Assembly (NCBI RefSeq): GCF_011043735.1
Contig: NZ_JAAKGV010000006.1
Location: 124,001-188,000, forward strand
Length of the DNA: 64,000 nucleotides
From: Methylobacterium sp. DB0501
GTDB taxonomy: Bacteria > Pseudomonadota > Alphaproteobacteria > Rhizobiales > Beijerinckiaceae
Direction: 5' to 3'
In this document: piece after piece, positions 58,369-64,000 of the stretch
Position numbering within the stretch: position 1 is the first letter of the stretch
How the letters are laid out: the number at the start of each line of letters is the position of its first letter
The notes under the pieces: generated by a model
The model's input: only the letters and a program-made list of their open reading frames with translations
Told to the model about the DNA's origin: nothing
The model's database searches: none
Made by a program: the position numbers and the translations under genes

Positions 58369-59001
58369 TTAGCGTCCCTCCGGCCCATAGGCCGCCAGGA
58401 ACACCCGCACGGCCTCCGTCACCCAGTAGGTCGTCTCGGCCTCGGTCGGCGGGTCGCCGACGGCGAAGAGCAGCCGGCGCATCGTGGTGGCGGCGCAGAG
58501 GTCGAAGAAGTGGCGAGCGGCGAGGTCGGTATCCATCGGGCGCAGGCGCCCGGCGGCGACCTGGGCGTCGAGATAGGCGCGCAGGCGGGCCCGGCCGAGC
58601 AGCGGTCCCGCCTCGTAGAAGGCCCGGCCGAAGCGCGGGAACTTCTCCGCCGCGCCGATGACCATCCGGACCGAGGCGATGTGGTCGGGCCGCACCATCG
58701 CCTCCATCAGGCTGGTGCCGAGGCGGCGCAGGACGGCGGCGATGTCGGGGTCGTCGTGGTCGAGGCGGCAGATGCTCTCGGCGAGCGTCCGCTTCTCCTC
58801 GATCGTCAGCGCCTCGAACAGGGCCTCCTTGCTCTCGAAATAGACGTAGAGCGTGCCCTTCGAGACGCCCGCCGCCTTGGCGATCGCCCCCATGCTGGCG
58901 CCGTCGAAGCCGCTGGCGAGGAAGACCTCGCGCGCCCCGTCGAGGATCTGGCGGCGCTTCTCGGTGTCGGCGGGAGGAGGGCTTACGGGTGCGTCGCTCA
59001 T
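58369..59001 (-). CDS. TetR/AcrR family repressor of the EmrAB-type pump
   Basis: 210 residues from the ATG at 59001. The N-terminal helix-turn-helix is SMGAIAKAAGVSKGTLYVYF, preceded by EKRRQILDGAREVFLASGFD. The C-terminal part has the AcrR/TetR_C form with RDGGLM-free but PEDIASVRM-like helices (IASVRMVIGAAEKFPRFGRA). It diverges from the EmrA-like gene. A perfect palindrome between them (59099-59119) is a strong operator candidate for this protein, so it probably represses itself and the pump until a drug-like ligand binds. Confidence 0.92.
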   Translation of the reverse strand: MSDAPVSPPPADTEKRRQILDGAREVFLASGFDGASMGAIAKAAGVSKGTLYVYFESKEALFEALTIEEKRTLAESICRLDHDDPDIAAVLRRLGTSLMEAMVRPDHIASVRMVIGAAEKFPRFGRAFYEAGPLLGRARLRAYLDAQVAAGRLRPMDTDLAARHFFDLCAATTMRRLLFAVGDPPTEAETTYWVTEAVRVFLAAYGPEGR

Positions 59002-59098
59002 CGTCGGGGCCAGGAGGGGTCGGGAACCAATGTGGGGGGTACCACGGCGGCGATCAATCGGATCTGCATCCGGCCTTGTGCACCGCACACAGCGCTGA

Positions 59099-59119
59099 TT
59101 GACCGAACGGTTCGGTCAA
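59099..59119. promoter_or_regulatory. TetR operator palindrome
   Basis: TTGACCGAA-CGG-TTCGGTCAA is a perfect 9-3-9 inverted repeat midway between the divergent TetR and EmrA-type starts. Its TTGACC half resembles a -35 element, so a bound repressor would block a promoter. GACCGA-N-TCGGTC-like sites are typical of AcrR-type repressors in alphaproteobacteria. Confidence 0.85.
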
Positions 59120-59200
59120 CGTAGTATCGCGGTCGTTCGAGAGCCGTCAACCGATCCGCGGGATGGTGGCGGGGCGATCCCCGAGGACGGGTGACAGACG

Positions 59201-60445
59201 ATGGCGTTCCGAGACGATTACGCGCAGGGCCGGCCCGCCGGCGAGGCGGCCGCCAAGGCCGCACCCCAGGCGGCCGCAACCGCGTCGGCCACCCCGCCGG
59301 CGGTCGCGGCTGCGCCCGCCAAGCGCAAGCGCCCCTTGCGCCGCCTGATCCTGCTCGCGCTGCTCCTCGGCGGCGGCACCTACGGGGCCTATGCGGGCCA
59401 CGAATGGTGGACGACCGGCCGCTTCTTCGTCTCGACCGACGACGCCTACGTCCAGGCCGACATCTCGACGCTGGCCGCCAAGGTCTCGGGCTACCTCGAG
59501 GCGGTGCCGGTGGTGAACGGCCAGGCGGTCAAGGCCGGCGACGTCATCGCGCGGATCGAGGACGGCGACTATCGCCTGGCCCTCAAGGCCGCCGAGGACA
59601 AGCTGGCGACGCAGGGCAGCGTCATCGCCCGCATCGCCCGTCAGGCCGAGGCCGCCCGCGCCCAGGTGCTCCAGGGCGAGGCCCAGATCGACGCCGCCAA
59701 GGCCGATCAGGTCCGCGCCGCCGCCGATTACCAGCGCCAGCAGCAGCTGGCGCAATCCGAATTCGCCGCCAAGTCGCGCCTGGAGCAGTCGCGGGCCGAC
59801 CGCGACCGCTCGGACGCCACCGTGAAGGGCGCCGAGGCCAACCTGATCGCCCTGAAGGCGAACGTCGCGGTGCTGGAGGCGCAGACGAAGGAGGCCGAGA
59901 ACCTGGCCGCCGAACTGCGCACCGCCGTCGACCGGGCGAAGCGCGACCTGTCCTTCACCGTCCTGCGCGCGCCCTTCGACGGGGTGATCGGCAACAAGGC
60001 GACGGAGGCCGGGGCCTATGTCGGGCCGGGCTCGCGCATCGCCGCTCTGGTGCCGCTCCAGAGCGCCCGGGTCGACGCCAACTTCAAGGAGACCCAGCTC
60101 GGCCGGGTCCGGGTCGGCCAGCCGGTCCATGTCCGGGTCGATGCCTGGCCCGACCGCGACATCCTCGGCACCGTCGAGAGCCTGTCGCCGGCCTCCGGCT
60201 CGGTGTTCAGCCTGCTGCCGCCCGACAACGCGACCGGCAACTTCACCAAGATCGTCCAGCGCCTGCCCGTCCGGGTGCGGGTGCCGGAGGCGGTCGCCCG
60301 CGAGGGCCTGCTGCGGCCGGGCCTCTCGGTGGTGGTGCGGGTCGACACCCGCGGCCTCGACGAGAGCAAGCCGCCGGCCCCGATCGAGCCGCATTCGGCG
60401 GTGTCGGAGGGGACGGCGCCTGCGGTGCGCACGGCGGGGCGCTGA
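59201..60445 (+). CDS. emrA: EmrA-like membrane fusion protein (HlyD family)
   Basis: 414 residues. An Ala/Pro-rich cytosolic N-terminus (~1-45) precedes the single membrane helix (LRRLILLALLLGGGTYGAYA). The lipoyl/barrel-sandwich domain begins at VSTDDAYVQADISTLAAKVS (the EmrA/HlyD signature). A long alpha-helical hairpin (Glu/Ala/Gln-rich, ~95-215) follows, and RAPFDGVIGNKATEAGAYV returns to the lipoyl domain. Pairs with the MFS pump downstream, forming an EmrAB-type tripartite drug exporter with an outer-membrane channel encoded elsewhere. Under the TetR operator. Confidence 0.93.
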   Translation: MAFRDDYAQGRPAGEAAAKAAPQAAATASATPPAVAAAPAKRKRPLRRLILLALLLGGGTYGAYAGHEWWTTGRFFVSTDDAYVQADISTLAAKVSGYLEAVPVVNGQAVKAGDVIARIEDGDYRLALKAAEDKLATQGSVIARIARQAEAARAQVLQGEAQIDAAKADQVRAAADYQRQQQLAQSEFAAKSRLEQSRADRDRSDATVKGAEANLIALKANVAVLEAQTKEAENLAAELRTAVDRAKRDLSFTVLRAPFDGVIGNKATEAGAYVGPGSRIAALVPLQSARVDANFKETQLGRVRVGQPVHVRVDAWPDRDILGTVESLSPASGSVFSLLPPDNATGNFTKIVQRLPVRVRVPEAVAREGLLRPGLSVVVRVDTRGLDESKPPAPIEPHSAVSEGTAPAVRTAGR

Positions 60446-60502
60446 GGCGCGAGCCGACTCGCGGGCCGCTCGGTCCGCGCAACGCCGATCGACACCCACC
60501 GC

Positions 60503-60637
60503 GGTGTTCCGGGGCCGCGGAGCGGAGCCCGGAATCCGGACACTCGAGTCCGTCAGGACGAGGCGGGCGGCGTTCCGCCTCATCTCTACGACCCGCGGTT
60601 CTGGATCCCGGGCTCCGCTTCGCGGCCCCGGGATGAC
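60503..60637. repeat. Palindromic intergenic repeat, family C
   Basis: GGGGCCGCGGAGCGGAGCCC (60511-60530) is mirrored by GGGCTCCGCTTCGCGGCCCC (60610-60629). The element as a whole (60503-60637) is an imperfect palindrome with extended arms ending near GTTCC and GATGAC. It fits the GGGATGAC-type repeats common in Rhizobiales intergenic regions. It lies between the emrA-like and emrB-like genes and may form an mRNA hairpin. Confidence 0.75.
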
Positions 60638-60699
60638 CCTGCGGGGTGGGACCGTCTTCGCAGATTCGCTGCTTCCTTCCCTCACTCAGGCTTTCCGAC

Positions 60700-62262
60700 A
60701 TGGCCGCGACCCCCGCGCCCGCCGACGCGCCGATCGACCGCCGCCGCATGGTGGCGTTCATCTGCATGGTGTTCGGGATGTTCATGGCGATCCTGGACAT
60801 CCAGATCGTCTCGGCCTCCCTCGCCGAGATCCAGGCCGGCCTCTCGGCCTCGGCCGACGAGATCCCGTGGGTGCAGACGAGCTACCTCATCGCCGAGGTG
60901 ATCTCGATCCCGCTCTCGGGCACCCTGTCGCGGGTGCTCTCGACCCGCTGGATGTTCGTGATCTCGGCCGGCGGCTTCACCCTGATGAGCCTGATGTGCG
61001 CCACCTCGTCGACGATCGGCGAGATGATCCTCTGGCGCGCCGCCCAAGGCTTCATCGGCGGCGGCATGATCCCGACGGTGTTCGCCTCGGCCTTCACCAT
61101 CTTCCCGGCCTCGAAGCGCAGCATCGTCTCGCCGATGATCGGCCTCGTCGCCACGCTCGCCCCCACCATCGGCCCGACGGTCGGCGGCTACCTCACCGAC
61201 CTGTTCGACTGGCGCTGGCTGTTCCTCGTCAACATCGTGCCGGGCATCTTCGTCACGGTCTCGACCTACTTCCTGGTCGATTTCGACAAGCCGAACCTCG
61301 ACCTGCTCAAGCGTTTCGACTGGGCCGGCCTCGGCCTGATGGCCGCATTCCTCGGCTGTCTCGAATACGTGCTGGAGGAGGGCCCGACCCACGACTGGTT
61401 CCAGGAGGAGGCGATCTTCGTCGCGGCGATCGTCTGCGGGGTCGCCTGCATCGGCTTCTTCTGGCGCGCGCTCACCGCCGAGCAGCCGATCGTGGACCTG
61501 CGTGCCTTCTCCGACCGCAACTTCGCTGGCGGCTGCCTGTTCAGCTTCGTCATGGGCATCGGCCTCTACGGCCTGACCTACCTCTACCCGGTGTATCTCG
61601 GCCGGGTGCGCGGCTACTCGGCCTTGCAGATCGGCGAGACGATGTTCGTCTCAGGGCTCTGCATGTTCGCGACCGCTCCCATCGCCGGGCGCCTCTCGGC
61701 CAAGGTCGATCCGCGGATCATGATGGCGATCGGATTCACGGGCTTCGCCGCCGGCACCTGGATCGTCACCGGCATCACCAAGGACTGGGATTTCCACGAG
61801 CTGCTGCTGCCGCAGGTTTTGCGCGGCTGCTCGCTGATGCTGTGCATGATCCCGATCAACAACATCGCGCTCGGCACCCTGCCGCCGGCCCGGATGAAGA
61901 ACGCGTCGGGCCTCTACAACCTCACCCGCAACCTCGGCGGCGCGGTCGGGCTCGCGCTCATCAACACCGCGCTCAACGACCGCTGGGACCTCCACCTCGC
62001 CCGCCTGCACGAGCGCTTCACCTGGACCAACCCGATGGTGCTGGAACGCCTCGACAGCATGGCCAAGGGCTTTGCCGGGCTCGCCGGCAACCCGGACGCC
62101 ATGGCGCTCAAGGCGATGATGAACACCGTGCGGATGCAGGGGCTCCTGATGAGCTTCTCCGACGTGTTCCTGATCCTGACCGTGCTGTTCCTGCTGATGG
62201 CCTGCGCCACGCCGATGATCCGCCGGCCGCGCCCGGGCGGGGCGGGGGCGGACGCGCATTGA
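60700..62262 (+). CDS. emrB: EmrB/QacA-type MFS drug exporter (DHA2)
   Basis: 520 residues from the ATG at 60700, with 14 transmembrane helices. TM1 has the DHA2 signature (FGMFMAILDIQIVSASLAEI). The family motif A-like loop is SGTLSRVLSTRWMF, and a motif-C proline-rich helix is present (LVATLAPTIGPTVGGYLTD). The DHA2 long C-terminal half (NITRNLGG-like NLTRNLGGAVGLALINTAL) is complete. Works with the EmrA-like adaptor upstream, though a 254-base gap with a palindromic repeat separates them. Substrates are probably hydrophobic drugs, as for EmrB. Confidence 0.93.
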   Translation: MAATPAPADAPIDRRRMVAFICMVFGMFMAILDIQIVSASLAEIQAGLSASADEIPWVQTSYLIAEVISIPLSGTLSRVLSTRWMFVISAGGFTLMSLMCATSSTIGEMILWRAAQGFIGGGMIPTVFASAFTIFPASKRSIVSPMIGLVATLAPTIGPTVGGYLTDLFDWRWLFLVNIVPGIFVTVSTYFLVDFDKPNLDLLKRFDWAGLGLMAAFLGCLEYVLEEGPTHDWFQEEAIFVAAIVCGVACIGFFWRALTAEQPIVDLRAFSDRNFAGGCLFSFVMGIGLYGLTYLYPVYLGRVRGYSALQIGETMFVSGLCMFATAPIAGRLSAKVDPRIMMAIGFTGFAAGTWIVTGITKDWDFHELLLPQVLRGCSLMLCMIPINNIALGTLPPARMKNASGLYNLTRNLGGAVGLALINTALNDRWDLHLARLHERFTWTNPMVLERLDSMAKGFAGLAGNPDAMALKAMMNTVRMQGLLMSFSDVFLILTVLFLLMACATPMIRRPRPGGAGADAH

Positions 62263-62716
62263 GGGCGCCGTCCCCGCTTCTCCTGTCCCTGCTTCTCCGC
62301 CGCGGCCTCATCCCGAGGTGGCGGACGGGACGGACGCGACAGCCGCCATAAACAAAGGCGCCCCTCCCCGGGCGGAGAGAGACGCCAAGTTTACGACACG
62401 TCTCGGGAGGAGATGCGGACGCCGTCCGGGTCACGGGACGCAGCGGACGGGATCAACGCGTGTCGTCGATTACATTACACGCGCCGCCGGGAAGCCGGCA
62501 AGCTGCTGGGACATGGACCTTGGTCCGAGCGGATTACACGGCCGAGCTTGCCGTCTGCATTGAGGAGTTTCCCCGGCAAGTTTCCCCGGCAAGCTTCCTT
62601 GAGCGGTACGCCGTGCCGGCCCCGACCGGATGCGTCGATCCGGCCGCGCCGCCCCTTCCCGCGGCGGTCCTTCCCGGGCTAGATGTCGGGCCTCCCGCCC
62701 ACGCCGCCCGGACGAC
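62263..62716. promoter_or_regulatory. Gap before the polyamine-type ABC operon
   Basis: 454 bases. It contains an AT-richer patch (gattacattacacgc at ~62470), a GGACC-tt-GGTCC quasi-palindrome (62515-62526), and two exact 13-base copies of TTTCCCCGGCAAG (62568-62593). No gene is supported. It likely holds the promoter and operator of the ABC transporter operon. Confidence 0.45.
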
Positions 62717-63814
62717 GTGACGACGCCCGTTCCCTCTCCCGCCACCGGCCGCCTCCGCTTCGAGGCGGTGTCGAAGCGCTTCGGCGGCCACCTCGCCGTC
62801 GACGGCGTCGAGCTCGACCTCGCGCCCGGCCAGGTCTTCTGCCTGCTCGGGCCGTCGGGCTGCGGCAAGTCCACGCTGCTGCGCCTGACCGCCGGCTTCG
62901 AGGAGCCGAGCACCGGACGGATCCTCCTCGACGGGCGGGATCTCGGCGGGGTGCCGCCGCATCGCCGGCCGGTCAACATGATGTTCCAGTCCTACGCCCT
63001 GTTTCCGCACAAGGACGTGGCGGGGAACGTCGCCTACGGGCTGGAGCGGGAGGGCTTGGGGCGGCCTGAGATCGCCGCCCGGGTCGCCGAGATGCTGCGC
63101 CTGGTCCAGCTCGACCGCCTGAGCGCCCGCCGGCCCGACCAGCTCTCCGGCGGCCAGCGCCAGCGGGTGGCGCTCGCCCGGGCGCTCGCCAGGAGGCCGC
63201 GAGTGCTGCTCCTCGACGAGCCCCTCGGCGCCCTCGACCGCGCCTTGCGCGAGGAGACGCAAGGAGAGCTGCGGGCGCTGCAGCGCCGGCTCGGCACCAC
63301 CTTCGTGGTCGTCACCCACGATCCCGCCGAGGCGATGGTGCTCGCCGACCGGATCGGCGTGATGGCGGCGGGCCGGCTGGTCCAGCTCGGATCGGCGGCC
63401 GAGCTCTACGAGCGCCCGGCGACGCGCTACGTCGCCGGCCTCCTCGGCGACGTGAACCTGATCGAGGGCCGGCTCGGGGAGGGCGGGGCCGGGGGCCTGC
63501 GCGGCCTCGACACGCCGCTCGGCCGCTTGAGCGCCTTCGACCATCACGGCGCCGGGCCCGCGGGGGCGCCGGGCCTCCTGGCGCTCAGGCCGGAGCGGCT
63601 GACGCTGGCCGGGGAGGGCGGGAACGAGGGGCTTGCGGGCACGCTCCTCGACGCGACCTATCTCGGGGACAAGATCCTCTACCGGGTCGGGATGGCGGAT
63701 GGGCGGGTGCTGCGCGCCGCCGCCGCCCCCGGCGCGGGTCCGGGCGTCGGCGCCCCGGTCCACCTCGCCTTCACGCCCGACACCGCCTCGCTGCTGCCGG
63801 CGGAGGCCGCATGA
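62717..63814 (+). CDS. potA: ABC transporter ATPase, PotA/spermidine-putrescine type
   Basis: 365 residues from a GTG at 62717, where family-like sequence begins (LRFEAVSKRFGGHLAVDGVE). Walker A LLGPSGCGKSTLLRL near residue 60, the Q-loop FQSYALFPHKDVAGNVAYGL, signature [15 protein letters not shown], Walker B VLLLDEPLGALDR, and switch His in VVTHDPAEAMVLAD. The C-terminal TOBE domain (LALRPERLTLAGE) is complete. PotA/FbpC-type importers carry polyamines, iron or thiamine; the next gene is a PotB-like permease. The permease ATG overlaps its stop (ATGA). Confidence 0.9.
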   Translation: MTTPVPSPATGRLRFEAVSKRFGGHLAVDGVELDLAPGQVFCLLGPSGCGKSTLLRLTAGFEEPSTGRILLDGRDLGGVPPHRRPVNMMFQSYALFPHKDVAGNVAYGLEREGLGRPEIAARVAEMLRLVQLDRLSARRPDQLSGGQRQRVALARALARRPRVLLLDEPLGALDRALREETQGELRALQRRLGTTFVVVTHDPAEAMVLADRIGVMAAGRLVQLGSAAELYERPATRYVAGLLGDVNLIEGRLGEGGAGGLRGLDTPLGRLSAFDHHGAGPAGAPGLLALRPERLTLAGEGGNEGLAGTLLDATYLGDKILYRVGMADGRVLRAAAAPGAGPGVGAPVHLAFTPDTASLLPAEAA

Positions 63815-64000
63815 GCGGGCGCACGAGCGGGCGACTGCGCGCGAGCGTGCGGCGCCTCGCCCTCCCGGCGGTGCCGCTCCTGTGGCTCCTGGCCTTCTTC
63901 GGCCTGCCGTTCCTGGTGGTCGTCAAGATCAGCCTGTCGGACCCGGCGACGGCGCTGCCGCCCTATACCCCGGTGCTCGATTGGGATGCGGGGCTCGCCG
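63811..64000 (+). CDS. ABC transporter permease, PotB-like, N-terminal part
   Basis: Starts at the ATG at 63811 overlapping the ATPase stop and runs off the right edge with 63 residues visible. Basic N-terminus, then a long hydrophobic helix (LPAVPLLWLLAFFGLPFLVV) and the periplasmic start VKISLSDPATALPPYTPVL, typical of polyamine or putrescine permease first subunits (PotB/PotH). Forms the transmembrane part of the importer with the ATPase. Confidence 0.85.
   Translation, partial: MSGRTSGRLRASVRRLALPAVPLLWLLAFFGLPFLVVVKISLSDPATALPPYTPVLDWDAGLA

Overview
The window is very GC-rich alphaproteobacterial chromosome. The genes closest to diagnostic are the hopanoid genes hpnN, ispH, hpnH and hpnG. 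Together with nth next to a DUF2244 gene, purU and several dispersed palindromic repeat families, they fit a Rhizobiales bacterium, most likely a high-GC Methylobacterium. That assignment is an inference from gene content; no rRNA or tRNA gene was seen.

Layout. 1-4400: partial secreted His-rich protein (-), nth (-), DUF2244 (+), RecD2-type helicase (-). 4400-7250: glycosyltransferase-like protein, FkbM methyltransferase and DedA membrane protein, all (-). 7543-17440: tripartite RND efflux operon (adaptor, two RND pumps, NodT-type outer-membrane lipoprotein), with a GC-rich palindromic repeat at every internal junction. One repeat copy is read in frame inside the outer-membrane protein gene. 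17618-22615: tandem ABC ATPase (YejF type), phosphopentomutase, cytochrome P450, TetR regulator. 22619-24094: SulP anion transporter. 24482-30436: hopanoid region, with hpnN diverging from ispH-hpnH and hpnG converging on hpnH with an antisense overlap. 30829-34198: polytopic glycosyltransferase-like protein, GtrA, and a HAD-UbiA fusion, a set resembling lipid-linked pentose synthesis and flipping. 34529-39075: DnaQ-type exonuclease, Ada, a small membrane protein, RraA-like protein, secreted Pro-rich protein. 39178-44905: complete oligopeptide-type ABC transporter (ATPase, two permeases, Tat-exported binding protein) and a GlcG-like protein.

45187-48817 is a compositional anomaly. An AT-rich leader is followed by three same-strand genes: a phage tail-collar protein, an unrecognised Ser/Thr/Asn-rich protein, and an endonuclease/exonuclease/phosphatase-fold protein with its catalytic motifs intact and a long C-terminal tail. 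This is the best candidate for an undescribed system. An effector or toxin cassette is a hypothesis only.

48958-64000: purU, a methyltransferase and an ABC-F ATPase in one operon (-); UDP-sugar dehydrogenase; Crp/Fnr regulator; BKACE-family enzyme; MocR regulator divergent from an EamA transporter; a decayed M20 amidohydrolase; a TetR regulator with a perfect operator palindrome in front of an EmrAB-type efflux pair; and the start of a polyamine-type ABC transporter cut by the window edge.

Taken together the window is mostly envelope and transport biology (three drug-efflux systems or regulators, hopanoids, glycosyl transfer, peptide and polyamine uptake) with scattered DNA repair and C1 metabolism genes. 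Start codons were chosen from family alignment knowledge, ribosome-binding sites and overlaps.
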